Assembly: GCA_039023545.1 (NCBI GenBank)
Contig: JBCHKQ010000005.1
Coordinates: 83,758 to 147,757, forward strand
Length of the DNA: 64,000 bases
Reading direction: 5' to 3'
Source: Spirochaetia bacterium 38H-sp
GTDB lineage: Bacteria; Spirochaetota; Spirochaetia; Winmispirales; Winmispiraceae
A model generated the notes under the pieces. That model did no database searches. It saw only the letters and a list, made by a program, of their open reading frames with translations, and was not told the origin of the DNA. The translations under genes were made by a program, and so were the position numbers. Below, in pieces: positions 16,598 through 25,980 of the stretch (its first letter is position 1; each line of letters opens with the position of its first letter).

Positions 16598-17806
16598 TTA
16601 CATGTGAGAAATAATCTGATCTGCAAACTCGCTGGTTGCTACCTTTGTAGAACCTTCCATAAGTCTTGCAAAATCATAAGTAACCTTTTTTGCTTCAATC
16701 GCTCTTGTTATACCCTTTTCTATAAGCTCTGCAGCCTCTCTCCAACCCATATATTCAAACATCATCTTACCAGAAAGAATGACAGAGCTTGGATTTACCA
16801 TGTCTTTACCTGCATACTTGGGAGCAGTCCCATGCGTTGCTTCAAAAATAGCATATCCGGTATCAAAATTGATATTCGCTCCGGGAGCAATACCTATACC
16901 GCCTACCTGAGCCGCAAGAGCATCGGACATATAGTCTCCATTGAGATTCATAGTGGCAATAACATCAAAATCGGAAGCTCTTGTAAGAATCTGCTGCAAA
17001 AAAGCATCCGCAATGGCATCCTTGATGAGAATTTTACCTTCAGGGATGTTACCATCGGGTATATCATCCCATGTAACAATCTTATCGCCAAACTCCTCTT
17101 TTGCCAGCTCATAGCCCCAGTTTCTAAATGCTCCCTCGGTATATTTCATAATATTGCCTTTATGTACGAGTGTTACCGATTTTCTGTTGTTCTCTATCGC
17201 ATACTTTATGGCAGCTCTAACCAACCTCTTTGTACCAAAGGAACTTATAGGCTTGATTCCTATACCAGAATCCTCACGGATACTCCAGCCAAGCTCGTTT
17301 TTGAAAAAGTTTATTATCTTTAAGGTTTTTTCATCACCAGCAGGAGATTCAAAACCGGCATAAACATCCTCCGTATTTTCTCTAAAAACCACCATATCCA
17401 CAAGCTCAGGTTTTTTAACAGGAGAAGGAATTCCTGGATAATATTTTACGGGACGCAAACAGACATACAAATCAAGAACCTGTCTTAAAGTAACGTTGAG
17501 ACTTCTGAACCCACCGCCTACAGGAGTCGTAAGAGGACCTTTTATCCCCACAAGATATTCTCTAAATGAATCAAGAGTCTCATCAGGAAGCCAATTACCT
17601 GTTTCTTTATAAGCCTTCTCCCCCGCAAGAACCTCTTTCCATTCTATTTTTCTACTTCCCTTATATGCTTTTTCTACTGCAGCATCAAAAACTCTGACAG
17701 AGGCATTCCATATATCCGGTCCAGTACCATCGCCCTGGATAAAAGGGATAATAGGATTATCCGGAACAATAAGCCTGTCATTTTCTTTTCTTATCTTTTC
17801 CGCCAC
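16598..17806 (-). CDS. icd: NADP-dependent isocitrate dehydrogenase
   Basis: Icd oxidatively decarboxylates isocitrate to 2-oxoglutarate, supplying glutamate synthesis. The 402-residue protein belongs to the homodimeric bacterial type: [14 protein letters not shown] near the N-terminus, the substrate segment [20 protein letters not shown] with the phosphorylatable-type Ser, [13 protein letters not shown], and the metal-binding [17 protein letters not shown]. The C-terminal [13 protein letters not shown] binds the cofactor. The start is a GTG behind AAGGAGA. Its promoter -35 box overlaps that of the divergent TPR gene. Confidence 0.95.
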   Translation of the reverse strand: MAEKIRKENDRLIVPDNPIIPFIQGDGTGPDIWNASVRVFDAAVEKAYKGSRKIEWKEVLAGEKAYKETGNWLPDETLDSFREYLVGIKGPLTTPVGGGFRSLNVTLRQVLDLYVCLRPVKYYPGIPSPVKKPELVDMVVFRENTEDVYAGFESPAGDEKTLKIINFFKNELGWSIREDSGIGIKPISSFGTKRLVRAAIKYAIENNRKSVTLVHKGNIMKYTEGAFRNWGYELAKEEFGDKIVTWDDIPDGNIPEGKILIKDAIADAFLQQILTRASDFDVIATMNLNGDYMSDALAAQVGGIGIAPGANINFDTGYAIFEATHGTAPKYAGKDMVNPSSVILSGKMMFEYMGWREAAELIEKGITRAIEAKKVTYDFARLMEGSTKVATSEFADQIISHM

Positions 17807-17839
17807 TTGCGTTCTCCTTGGAAATTTTATTTATAAAAT

Positions 17840-17869
17840 ACTATACACAGCCAGCTTATACCTTGCCAA
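17840..17869 (-). promoter_or_regulatory. putative icd promoter
   Basis: On the minus strand TTGGCA (17864-17869), an 18-bp spacer and TATAGT (17840-17845) give a good sigma-70 promoter with a 34-base leader. The -35 box overlaps the -35 box of the divergent gene. Confidence 0.65.
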
Positions 17870-17891
17870 CCCTCTTTACAAAAGATAGTAT
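17863..17891 (+). promoter_or_regulatory. putative promoter of the TPR gene
   Basis: TTGCCA (17863-17868), a 17-bp spacer and TAGTAT (17886-17891) lie 11 bases before the ATG at 17903, so the leader would be only about four bases long. No Shine-Dalgarno sequence is seen. Confidence 0.6.
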
Positions 17892-17902
17892 TAACAAAGT
17901 TT

Positions 17903-18955
17903 ATGAGACTCAATAAACTTGTTATAATTATAAGTATAAGTATATTATCGCTGATTTTTTTCTTTGTCCCCTCTCCTCCATGGGTTTCTGTATATTTGGG
18001 AGGCACAAACAATATAGAAAAGAAAACATTAAGAGAACTTTACCAGCTTATAGAAACATCTTCTCCTGATGTTTCTTTTATAGCTGCAAAGAAAATAGCA
18101 ACCTATCTAGCGGAAACAAAACAATGGGAAAAAAGAGCAGGTTTTCTATCATATATGGTTTCCAGAGCTCCTCAAGAAAACATAAGTGCATATTATATTT
18201 TTCTGCTTGCAGAACAATACAGACAGAATAACAAAACAAACCTTGCCATAAATTATTATAAACGCATAGTCAACACATATCCTGACCTTGTTCTAAAAGG
18301 CCAGCATTTACACTTGGAAAGTCTTAAAGAAATCGTAGAAAGGCTTGATGATCCGTGGGAAAGGATAAAATATTATAACCTACTTATACAAAAATTTCCT
18401 TCACAGATAGATACAGGTGTGGCCTATTATTTCCTTGCAGAAGCATATAAAGATGCGGGCATGTGGGATGAAGCCCTCAAAACTTACAAGATATTTTTAA
18501 ATTATCCTGACAGCAATATACCAGGTGAACCCAATGCATATCTCAAGGTTTCGGAACTTTTGGATTTTCACAACTCGTCAAAAAATTGGCTTTTTGAAGA
18601 TCTAGAAAGCCTTGTAGATGCCATAAAGTATGCAATTTACACAAGAAATTCGGCTCTTCTTGCAAGATACAGAGCAAAGGTAAACTTCTTTTCCATATCT
18701 TGGGAACAAGAAAAAACAGCAAAAAATGCACAGATTATCTTTGATTTCAGAGCATTTTTCTCTGGTGGAAGAGTCAGATTCAGTGATAATATAGATAAGT
18801 CGTCCAATGCAAAAGAAGCATATCTAAAGACATGGGGCTGGTCATACCGAATAAATACATGGTATTTGTATTTTAGAAAGGTGGATTATCCTTTTGATCC
18901 GGAAATAGACGGAAAGTGGGAATGGGCAGGCATATATTTTGGCGAAAAGCTTTGA
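17903..18955 (+). CDS. exported TPR-containing protein
   Basis: The 350-residue protein has one N-terminal hydrophobic segment (about 6-24, ending near PSPPWVS) that is a signal peptide or anchor. The body contains helical repeats of tetratricopeptide character, for instance AYYIFLLAEQYRQNNKTNLAINYYKRIVNTYP and AYYFLAEAYKDAGMWDEALKTYKIFLNYP-type units. The C-terminal 80 residues are beta-rich and unrelated to TPR. It likely holds proteins together in the periplasm. The downstream lytic transglycosylase overlaps its 3' end by 34 bp, which suggests a role in wall processing. I know no named family. Confidence 0.75.
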   Translation: MRLNKLVIIISISILSLIFFFVPSPPWVSVYLGGTNNIEKKTLRELYQLIETSSPDVSFIAAKKIATYLAETKQWEKRAGFLSYMVSRAPQENISAYYIFLLAEQYRQNNKTNLAINYYKRIVNTYPDLVLKGQHLHLESLKEIVERLDDPWERIKYYNLLIQKFPSQIDTGVAYYFLAEAYKDAGMWDEALKTYKIFLNYPDSNIPGEPNAYLKVSELLDFHNSSKNWLFEDLESLVDAIKYAIYTRNSALLARYRAKVNFFSISWEQEKTAKNAQIIFDFRAFFSGGRVRFSDNIDKSSNAKEAYLKTWGWSYRINTWYLYFRKVDYPFDPEIDGKWEWAGIYFGEKL

Positions 18956-20217
18956 TAACTCTCATATTTTTTGCTCTTGTAGCAGGGAATTCCTTCTCGG
19001 AAAATAAAAAAAACCCTGTCTTTTATAGAACAAAAAATGTAGAAAAACATAAAGAAGATATATATCACCATAACTGGCCAAAATATTATAGTATCAATAT
19101 CCCCAATCATCAGTTAATACAACAAGAAATAAAACGTTTGTCTCAAGGCTATAATAAAAAGGATTTAGAACTTAGCATAATACACTCAGAAGAATACTGG
19201 CATTATATAGAGACGATGCTTGTGAAATATAAAGCTCCATGGGAGCTAATATATCTTCCCATAGTAGAATCTCATTACAATATCTACGCAGTCTCATCAT
19301 CTGGAGCAACAGGGCTATGGCAATTTATGCTCAATTCCATACATCCGTGGATGACAATCAACCAGTGGATGGACGAAAGAAGAGACTTCTTTAAATCTAC
19401 AGAGGCGGCAATAGAAAAATTATTATACAATAAGGAAATAACAGGAGACTGGCTTCTTGCCGTAGCAGCTTACAATGCAGGATTGGGTAAGATAAGCAGA
19501 ATAATAAGTTCTTCCTCAACAAGAGACTACTTTCAACTAACAGATAATAGACTTCTTCCGTACCAAACACAATATTATGTTGCAAGGCTTATTGCAGTAA
19601 CCTATATCTTAAGCAACAAGACCAAATTTGACATAAGCATAAGATGGCCAGATGCCGTAGAGTGGAAAAGCTTGGAAACAAAAAAACCTATAATGCTCAA
19701 TCTTCTTGCAAAAGCATGCAATATACCTACGCATGAGCTGAGAAAAGCTAATGCAGAACTTATTTTGGGTATAAGTCCACCAGGACACATAATAAAAATA
19801 AAAAAACAATACTATGAAACAGCAAAAAACATCATAGAAAACCATAATATCCCTCTTATGGATATAAAAATACACACTATAAAAACAGGAGAAACACTTT
19901 CAAAATTATCTAAAGATTATGGAGTACCTCTCTCGCTTATATATCTTTACAATCCAGACAAAGACCCAAGAAAAATACAGATTGGAAGTAGCATAATAAT
20001 ACCTTTAGTAGGGAATAAAATCTTGGATAAAAAATCATCAATGCCCCAAAATATTGTTTGGACAGAACATATTGTTAAAAATGGGGAAACTCTATGGGGA
20101 ATATCCAGATTATACTCAACCAAAGTAGAATGGATAAGCGAAGCAAACAATATAGGCATAAATTCAATAATAAAACCCGGCATGAACCTCAAGATACCTG
20201 TACCAAAAGTCGAATAA
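18922..20217 (+). CDS. MltD-like lytic transglycosylase with two LysM domains
   Basis: The 431-residue protein has a signal peptide (about 8-27, ALITLIFFALVAGNSFS), a goose-type SLT domain (about 80-230) and two C-terminal LysM units (about 310-355 and 380-428, each with TGETLSKL or NGETLWGI). The catalytic Glu is in LPIVESHYN, with SSSGATGLWQFM and VAAYNAGLGKI as the other SLT signatures. It should cut peptidoglycan glycans in the periplasm. I prefer the ATG at 18922 to the GTG at 18916. The overlap with the upstream TPR gene implies coupled translation. Confidence 0.92.
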   Translation: MGRHIFWRKALITLIFFALVAGNSFSENKKNPVFYRTKNVEKHKEDIYHHNWPKYYSINIPNHQLIQQEIKRLSQGYNKKDLELSIIHSEEYWHYIETMLVKYKAPWELIYLPIVESHYNIYAVSSSGATGLWQFMLNSIHPWMTINQWMDERRDFFKSTEAAIEKLLYNKEITGDWLLAVAAYNAGLGKISRIISSSSTRDYFQLTDNRLLPYQTQYYVARLIAVTYILSNKTKFDISIRWPDAVEWKSLETKKPIMLNLLAKACNIPTHELRKANAELILGISPPGHIIKIKKQYYETAKNIIENHNIPLMDIKIHTIKTGETLSKLSKDYGVPLSLIYLYNPDKDPRKIQIGSSIIIPLVGNKILDKKSSMPQNIVWTEHIVKNGETLWGISRLYSTKVEWISEANNIGINSIIKPGMNLKIPVPKVE

Positions 20218-20224
20218 TAAACTA

Positions 20225-21088
20225 ATGGATAAAAAAACAATCATATTTTTGTTTTTCTCTTTTATATCCTCGATAACATTGTCATCACAACAAGAAAAAC
20301 AAGCAGAACTCAAATATACTCTGGACTGGAAATCAGGAAAGCTTAGCATAAGCCTAACCCAATCAACACGAGAGAAAGAACTAAGTCCCATATCACCTTA
20401 CATAACACAAAGAGAAATAGAATCCCTTCTACCTTATTACATAAAACTTGCAATGGAAAAGATACAAGTAAACTCAAGGGAAAATATATCAGATATTCTT
20501 TTAAAACAACCACAATTGAATCTACAGCTTTTGGAAATAGATAAGGAAATAAAGAACAAAAATATAAGTTACAGCGATGACCTTGATAGTCTTACAATAT
20601 CAGTAGACATAGAGCTATTTCCGTCAATAGCAGAGCTTCTTATAAATCATAGTATGACAGAAGAAATACCTCACAGACTCGGATGGGTTGCAGCAGATAG
20701 TTTTACTGGTCTTGTAATAGACGCAAAAGGAGAACTCCCTATTTATGGTACAGAAAATAAAGGAAAGCTGATTCCAGCTATATTTCCTCGCATATTTAAC
20801 AGCCGTGGAGAATTAATATTATCAGTAGAAATGCTGGATCCAAAAACAGCAAAAAAAACAGGCATTGCAGCTTACACCGATTCGTATGACGAAAAGCCTT
20901 TTCTGAACAGAATAGGTCAAAAACCTCTTAGGATAAAGGCAAAAGCAATATTTGGTAAAAATCCAACAGATATAGTCTTACCAGAAGAAGCTATAAAACT
21001 TCTTCTGGCAAAGGATGAAAATAGAAAAATATTACAAGAAGGTAAAATTCTTATTATCTGTGACAACGTGATACAAGAAGAGCCATGA
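20225..21088 (+). CDS. exported protein of unknown function in the transglycosylase operon
   Basis: The 287-residue protein begins with a signal peptide (about 5-19, IIFLFFSFISSITLSS). The mature part has a helical first half and a beta-rich second half with VAADSFTGLVIDAKGELPIYGTENKG and PAIFPRIFNSRGELILSVEML, a pattern shared by several spirochaete periplasmic proteins and faintly like FlgT/LPP20-type domains. I cannot assign a function. It starts seven bases after the transglycosylase stop. Its last 35 bp overlap the convergent M20 peptidase gene. Confidence 0.7.
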   Translation: MDKKTIIFLFFSFISSITLSSQQEKQAELKYTLDWKSGKLSISLTQSTREKELSPISPYITQREIESLLPYYIKLAMEKIQVNSRENISDILLKQPQLNLQLLEIDKEIKNKNISYSDDLDSLTISVDIELFPSIAELLINHSMTEEIPHRLGWVAADSFTGLVIDAKGELPIYGTENKGKLIPAIFPRIFNSRGELILSVEMLDPKTAKKTGIAAYTDSYDEKPFLNRIGQKPLRIKAKAIFGKNPTDIVLPEEAIKLLLAKDENRKILQEGKILIICDNVIQEEP

Positions 21089-22322
21089 CTTCCGCATCTC
21101 TAAGCATATTATCAATGAGACAATACTCATTGGGTTGATGTGCCATTTCTCCAACAGTAGACCACACAACAGCTTCAAAGCCTTTATTACGCAGTGGAGC
21201 TGCAACAGTCCCACCACCTATTCCCATAGGTTTTGCTCTTATACCATAGACTTCACCTATTGCCTCTTCAAGAGCTTTTACAAGCTTGCCATCAGAAGGG
21301 GTAGGGAGAGAGGTTATCCTATGTACAGTCTCTATATTAATCTCCACTCCATATTTTTTCTCGACCTCCTTACAGATAGACTCTATCTTAGAATAGACTT
21401 CGTCTAGATCAACCTCAGGAAGTATTCTGCAATCCACATAGAAAACATCTTCTCCTGGAACCGTATTGATATTGGGAACATTTGCCATTTTCTTGGATGG
21501 AACAAAAGTAGAAAAAGGTGGAGTAAACAGCTCATTGGTAGTAGAAAAAATCTCACCAAGAGAAGCAAGCCTCACAACAAGCTCGGAACCGGCAACAAAT
21601 GCGTTCTTACCCAAATCAGGCCTAGAAGCATGGCACTGAACTCCCCTTGTTGTAAACTTAAGCCACATAAGGCTTTTTTCTGCAACCTCTATCATAGAGC
21701 TGTCAGGCAAACCTCCATCAGGAACCAGAAAGACATCCCCTTCTTTAAACAGTTCTCCATGCTGCTCGAGTAGTGCAATTATTCCATACTCATTGCCAAA
21801 TTCTTCATCAGCTACAAAAAGAAGCTTAAGAGAACAAGTCAGCTCCAAATCAAGCTCAAGTATAGCAAGCGCTGCAAAAATGCTGCTTACCAAAGACTGC
21901 TGATTATCCTCTGTCCCTCTTCCATATATCTTGCCATCTTTAACAACAGCAGAAAAAGGGTCTGTTTCCCACAGAGAATATTCCCCGGGAGGAACAACAT
22001 CAAGATGAGTCATAATCCAAAAAGAAGAAGAATTATTATCTTTATCTATATTATCTATAGAACAGATTACAGAAGGCCTGGAGCCTCTCTCTGCTCTTTG
22101 GTCAGGAACCTCTATAACAGAGATGGTTGCATTGTATCCTTTATCTTTTGCAACAGATATGAGGTTTTCGTCAAGCCAAGCAATCAGAGCTTCTGCTTTC
22201 TGCCACTCTCCCTTGCCTCCTATATCAGGAGCAAGAGCAGGAATTGCTGTAAGAAGCTTCTGAAGCTCTATCATATCGGACTTTCTGGATTTTATATAGG
22301 CTTTTATTTTTTCAGCACTCAT
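21054..22322 (-). CDS. M20-family metallopeptidase/hydrolase
   Basis: The 422-residue cytoplasmic enzyme has all dinuclear metal ligands of the M20 family: His in MTHLDVVPPG, Asp in GRGTEDNQQS, Glu-Glu in FVADEEFGNEYG, Asp in LVPDGG and the late His in GEMAHQPNEYC. This pattern is typical of Xaa-His/Sapep-like dipeptidases or diaminopimelate-type hydrolases, so peptide turnover is likely but the substrate is open. I chose the ATG at 22322 because GGAGG lies seven bases upstream; that start overlaps the yigZ stop by 11 bp. Confidence 0.88.
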   Translation of the reverse strand: MSAEKIKAYIKSRKSDMIELQKLLTAIPALAPDIGGKGEWQKAEALIAWLDENLISVAKDKGYNATISVIEVPDQRAERGSRPSVICSIDNIDKDNNSSSFWIMTHLDVVPPGEYSLWETDPFSAVVKDGKIYGRGTEDNQQSLVSSIFAALAILELDLELTCSLKLLFVADEEFGNEYGIIALLEQHGELFKEGDVFLVPDGGLPDSSMIEVAEKSLMWLKFTTRGVQCHASRPDLGKNAFVAGSELVVRLASLGEIFSTTNELFTPPFSTFVPSKKMANVPNINTVPGEDVFYVDCRILPEVDLDEVYSKIESICKEVEKKYGVEINIETVHRITSLPTPSDGKLVKALEEAIGEVYGIRAKPMGIGGGTVAAPLRNKGFEAVVWSTVGEMAHQPNEYCLIDNMLRDAEVMALLVSRCHR

Positions 22323-22941
22323 TATTCCCTCCATTAAATTTAAGCACTAGGTTTTTGCCTCCCTGAGAAAGTTTCATAAGCTCAGTTTTAAAATTATGCC
22401 ACTTAGTTTCTGCAATAGAGGCATCAAGCTCAACAGAGCTCGCATAGTTTTCATTCTTTATTTTCAAAGAATACTTGTCAACAAGCGGTTTTATCCTGTG
22501 ATAAAGTTCGTAAGAACATGACAGGGAAAACTCACACATAGGAACATACTCACGAATGTCGGAAGAATCAAGGGCAAGTCTGGCAGCCTCCGCATACGCA
22601 TGAACAAGTCCTCCTGTTCCAAGTTTTATTCCACCAAAGTATCTAATAACAACAACAAGGAGATTCCACAGGTTCCTTCCTGTTATCTGAGAAAGAACGG
22701 GTTTTCCAGCTGTTCCATGTGGTTCACCATCATCGCTCATGCCAATAATCTCAGAACCTGGCTTGCCTATGGCATATGCATATACAACATGAGTTGCATC
22801 AGAATATTCTTCTCGTTTCTTTTTTATCTCTATCTCTGCCGTATCCCTATCTATCACGGGAATAGCATAGGATATAAAACGAGAACGCTTTACAGTATAT
22901 TCTGCCATGGAAACGGAAGATATCATAAAGTAAGAACTCAT
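22312..22941 (-). CDS. yigZ: YigZ/IMPACT family protein
   Basis: The 209-residue protein has an N-terminal UPF0029 domain with KRSRFISYAIPV, ATHVVYAYAIG, GMSDDGEPHGTAGKPVLSQI and the glycine-rich VVIRYFGGIKLGTGGLVHAYAEA, followed by a C-terminal DUF1949-like half. Bacterial YigZ proteins are thought to bind ribosomes or nucleic acid, but their function is not settled. The ATG at 22941 has no ribosome site; a promoter ends six bases upstream. The M20 peptidase gene follows with overlap. Confidence 0.9.
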   Translation of the reverse strand: MSSYFMISSVSMAEYTVKRSRFISYAIPVIDRDTAEIEIKKKREEYSDATHVVYAYAIGKPGSEIIGMSDDGEPHGTAGKPVLSQITGRNLWNLLVVVIRYFGGIKLGTGGLVHAYAEAARLALDSSDIREYVPMCEFSLSCSYELYHRIKPLVDKYSLKIKNENYASSVELDASIAETKWHNFKTELMKLSQGGKNLVLKFNGGNNEC

Positions 22942-22947
22942 ATAACA

Positions 22948-22976
22948 AGATTATATAAGACTCTAAAAACACTCAA
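22948..22976 (-). promoter_or_regulatory. putative yigZ promoter (leaderless)
   Basis: On the minus strand TTGAGT (22971-22976), a 17-bp spacer and TAATCT (22948-22953) end six bases before the ATG at 22941. The overlapping TATAAT two bases upstream would place the start within two bases of the same site. Confidence 0.62.
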
Positions 22977-23047
22977 TATATAAAAAAATACGACAATACT
23001 TTTCTTATGGTAATTTATCGAGTAATATGCATTATACGGAGGAAAAA

Positions 23048-23521
23048 ATGGATTATGTAAAGACAATTGCCCTTGTTGCACATGATAATAGAAAGCAGGA
23101 TTTACTTGAGTGGGTAAGATGGAATTATAAAACTCTTATCCAGCATAAGCTTGTATGCACAGGTACTACAGGAAAGCTTGTACAAGAAACCATAACAGGT
23201 CTTATGGAAGAAGGAGACAGACAGACATATCCCATTATAAGATTAAAGTCAGGACCATTGGGAGGAGACCAGCAGCTTGGCGCTATGATAGCAGAAGAGA
23301 AAGTTGATATACTTATATTCCTGTGGGATCCAATGGAACCTCAACCACATGATGTCGATGTTAAGGCTTTATTAAGAATAGCAGTTCTATATAATATTCC
23401 CATAGCAAACAACAGATCCACAGCAGACTTTATTATCTCATCAGAGTTGTTTAAACAGCAATACCAGCCCATAAAGAGAGATTATTCCAGCTATTTAAAC
23501 AGAACAGTACCCGGAGAATAA
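23048..23521 (+). CDS. mgsA: methylglyoxal synthase
   Basis: MgsA converts dihydroxyacetone phosphate to methylglyoxal, a bypass of lower glycolysis under phosphate limitation. The 157-residue protein has IALVAHDNRKQDLLEW at the N-terminus, the phosphate-binding TGTTGKLV, the catalytic Asp in KSGPLGGDQQLGAMI and the His in HDVDVKALLRIA. The ATG at 23048 follows GGAGG; an in-frame ATG seven codons earlier lies upstream of that site. rdgB begins three bases after the stop, so mgsA-rdgB-pepF form an operon. Confidence 0.95.
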   Translation: MDYVKTIALVAHDNRKQDLLEWVRWNYKTLIQHKLVCTGTTGKLVQETITGLMEEGDRQTYPIIRLKSGPLGGDQQLGAMIAEEKVDILIFLWDPMEPQPHDVDVKALLRIAVLYNIPIANNRSTADFIISSELFKQQYQPIKRDYSSYLNRTVPGE

Positions 23522-23524
23522 AAG

Positions 23525-24112
23525 ATGCAAATAATCCTTGCCAGCAACAATCAGCACAAAAAAGAAGAACTGGGGAAGATACTTTATCCCCACACCATAC
23601 TATTGCCTCAGGACATGGGTATAAGCTTCTCCTGCGAGGAAACAGGAAAGACATACATAGAAAATGCGATACAAAAAGCACAGACATTATACAAACAGAT
23701 AGAGAAACCTGTTCTTTCCGATGATTCTGGGCTTAGTGTTGAAGCACTTGACGGAAGACCTGGAATACATTCTGCCAGATTTGGAGAACAGGAAACAGGA
23801 AAAAAGCTTAACCAGAAAGAAAAGAATAGACTTCTTTTGGAACTTATGGGTGACAAAAAAGAACGAAAAGCAGCATTTGTCTGCTGCATGGTTCTTTTTA
23901 TAAACCCATTGAGAATATATGCTGTGCAGGAAACACTGGAAGGTTATATTGCAACAGAGGAACGCGGGACAAACGGATTTGGCTATGACCCTATCTTCTA
24001 TCTGCCACAATATGATAAACACCTTGCAGAACTATCTCCCGAGGAAAAAAACAAGATATCCCACAGAGGGAAGGCAGCAAAAAGAATATCAAAACTTTTG
24101 GAGGATATATGA
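23525..24112 (+). CDS. rdgB: RdgB/HAM1 non-canonical purine NTP pyrophosphatase
   Basis: This enzyme removes dITP, XTP and similar bases from the nucleotide pool. The 195-residue protein starts with IILASNNQHKKEEL, the substrate-binding motif of the family, and has LSDDSGLSVEALDGRPGIHSARF and GTNGFGYDPIFYLP followed by SHRGKA near the C-terminus. GGAG lies before the ATG. The stop overlaps the pepF start by four bases. Confidence 0.95.
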   Translation: MQIILASNNQHKKEELGKILYPHTILLPQDMGISFSCEETGKTYIENAIQKAQTLYKQIEKPVLSDDSGLSVEALDGRPGIHSARFGEQETGKKLNQKEKNRLLLELMGDKKERKAAFVCCMVLFINPLRIYAVQETLEGYIATEERGTNGFGYDPIFYLPQYDKHLAELSPEEKNKISHRGKAAKRISKLLEDI

Positions 24113-25896
24113 AACTCATCACAAGAAAAGAACAAAAAAAGCAGGATTGCTGGGATTTATCTAGCCTCTTTGCAAACGATAAAGAGTGGGAAGAAACACT
24201 AGAAGAAATAAAAAAAGAGATTCCTGTTCTGCTAGAGTATAAAGGAAAGCTTTCCCAATCCGTTAAAGTTTTTTCGGACTTTCTGGTTAAATATTTCTCC
24301 TTATTACAAAAAGCAGAAGCCTTAGGTGTATATGCATATCTAAGACTTTCTGAGGACGGAGGAGAAGCAGAAAGACAAAAATTATGGGGTATTTATCTGG
24401 GATTTTCCGCACAATTTTCAAGTGCACTCAGTTTTGTAGAACCAGAGATTCTAAAGTTGCCTCAAGAAATAACAGATTATGTGCTCAAAGATGATTCTCA
24501 AAAAGATTATCACATCTGGTTAAAAAAGCTTTTGAGGTATAAAAAATATATACTTACGGAAGAACAGGAAAAACTTCTTGCAGAACTTTCCGAGTCCAGG
24601 TCTCTTGCTCAGAGGGCTTTTTCTGCTCTTAATGATGTGGATATGGAATTTGGCACTGTGGAGACAGAAAAGGGGTTGGAGTCTTTGACTCATGGCTCAT
24701 ATATGCGCTTTATGGAAAATAGAAACAGGGCTATAAGAGAACAAGCATATATGCAGTATCTTAACCAATATAAGAAACACTACAATACAATATCCACGCT
24801 TTATACAACTCAGGTAAAGCAAAATTCAACAGAAGCAAGGTTAAGAGGCTACAAGTCATCCCTGGAAGCCAAGCTTTATCCTGACGATGTTTCTACAGAA
24901 CTGTATACACATCTGATAAAACAGGTAGAAGAAGCACTCCCTGTGCTGCATAGATATTATGAGCTTAGAAGAAACAAGTTAAACCTGGATAAACTAAAGC
25001 TCTATGATACAAAAGTTCCTCTCACATCGGAGCCAAAAATCAATTACCCGTATGAAGAGGCTGTAGAAATTGTCTGCAAGGCACTTAGCCCGCTGGGAGA
25101 GGATTATACCAATGTTTTAAAGAAAGGACTCACCTCAGGGTGGGTAGACAGATATGAGAACAAGGGTAAACGTTCTGGAGCATTTTCCTATGGCTGTTAC
25201 TCCGGAGAACCTTATATCCTGCTCAACTATGATCCCACAGTGCTGAGACACGTCTTTACACTGGCACATGAGGCCGGACACTCCATGCACTCATATTACA
25301 GTGTAAAAAATAACCCCTTCCCACATTATAACTATTCAATCTTTGAAGCAGAGGTAGCATCCACATTCAACGAGGAGCTCCTTTTGGACTACATGCTCAA
25401 GCAGGCGGATAAGACCTTAAAAACAGCACTCATACTCAAACATACAGATGAGCTGATAGGCACCTACTTTAGACAGACAATGTTTGCAGAATTTGAGCTG
25501 GCTGTGCACAACATTGCAGATGCAGGACAACCCGTAACCGGGCAAAACATCCTGGAGATTTACCAAAAACTGCTAAAAAAATACTTCGGTCCTGCAGTAG
25601 AGATAGGAGAAATAGACTGCTACGAATCATTAAGAATTCCTCACTTTTACAGAGCATTCTACGTATACAAATATGCAACAGGCATAACAGCAGCTCTCAA
25701 TCTTGCAGAGGCTGTAAAACAGGATAAAGCCGGAGCAAAAGAAGCATACAGACAATTCTTATCAAACGGAGGCTCATCCTTCCCCATAGAAAACCTGAAA
25801 AAAGCCGGGGTAGACCTCATGAGTGACGCTCCGTACAAAAGACTTTCTGAAGTTTTTGCCTCTCACGTAGCTGAGCTGGAAAAATCTCTTCTGTAA
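24109..25896 (+). CDS. pepF: oligoendopeptidase F (M3 family)
   Basis: The 595-residue zinc metallopeptidase digests short peptides in the cytoplasm. The catalytic motif is HEAGH in LAHEAGHSMHSYYS, with the third ligand Glu in IFEAEVASTFNE about 27 residues later, and the substrate segment FYRAFYVYKYATG near the C-terminus. An N-terminal helical region precedes the PepF domain as usual. The start follows GGAGG inside the end of rdgB. A terminator with an exact ACCGAACG head lies 49 bp downstream. Confidence 0.95.
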   Translation: MKLITRKEQKKQDCWDLSSLFANDKEWEETLEEIKKEIPVLLEYKGKLSQSVKVFSDFLVKYFSLLQKAEALGVYAYLRLSEDGGEAERQKLWGIYLGFSAQFSSALSFVEPEILKLPQEITDYVLKDDSQKDYHIWLKKLLRYKKYILTEEQEKLLAELSESRSLAQRAFSALNDVDMEFGTVETEKGLESLTHGSYMRFMENRNRAIREQAYMQYLNQYKKHYNTISTLYTTQVKQNSTEARLRGYKSSLEAKLYPDDVSTELYTHLIKQVEEALPVLHRYYELRRNKLNLDKLKLYDTKVPLTSEPKINYPYEEAVEIVCKALSPLGEDYTNVLKKGLTSGWVDRYENKGKRSGAFSYGCYSGEPYILLNYDPTVLRHVFTLAHEAGHSMHSYYSVKNNPFPHYNYSIFEAEVASTFNEELLLDYMLKQADKTLKTALILKHTDELIGTYFRQTMFAEFELAVHNIADAGQPVTGQNILEIYQKLLKKYFGPAVEIGEIDCYESLRIPHFYRAFYVYKYATGITAALNLAEAVKQDKAGAKEAYRQFLSNGGSSFPIENLKKAGVDLMSDAPYKRLSEVFASHVAELEKSLL

Positions 25897-25930
25897 AAAA
25901 GCGTTTTGACTTGGGCAAAACGCGTTCGGT
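25895..25930 (-). terminator. intrinsic terminator of lnt with ACCGAACG head
   Basis: On the minus strand ACCGAACG (25923-25930) runs into the stem GCGTTTTG/CAAAACGC (arms 25916-25923 and 25901-25908) and six T residues. It pairs with the opposed pepF terminator. Confidence 0.85.
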
Positions 25931-25944
25931 CTAAAAATAAAAAA

Positions 25945-25980
25945 ACCGAACGGCAGGGCTAATCCGCCCTGCCTTTTTTT
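25945..25980 (+). terminator. intrinsic terminator of pepF with ACCGAACG head
   Basis: ACCGAACG (25945-25952) runs into the stem GGCAGGGC/GCCCTGCC (25952-25959, 25966-25973) and seven T residues. The stem overlaps the end of the lnt coding region. Confidence 0.88.
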
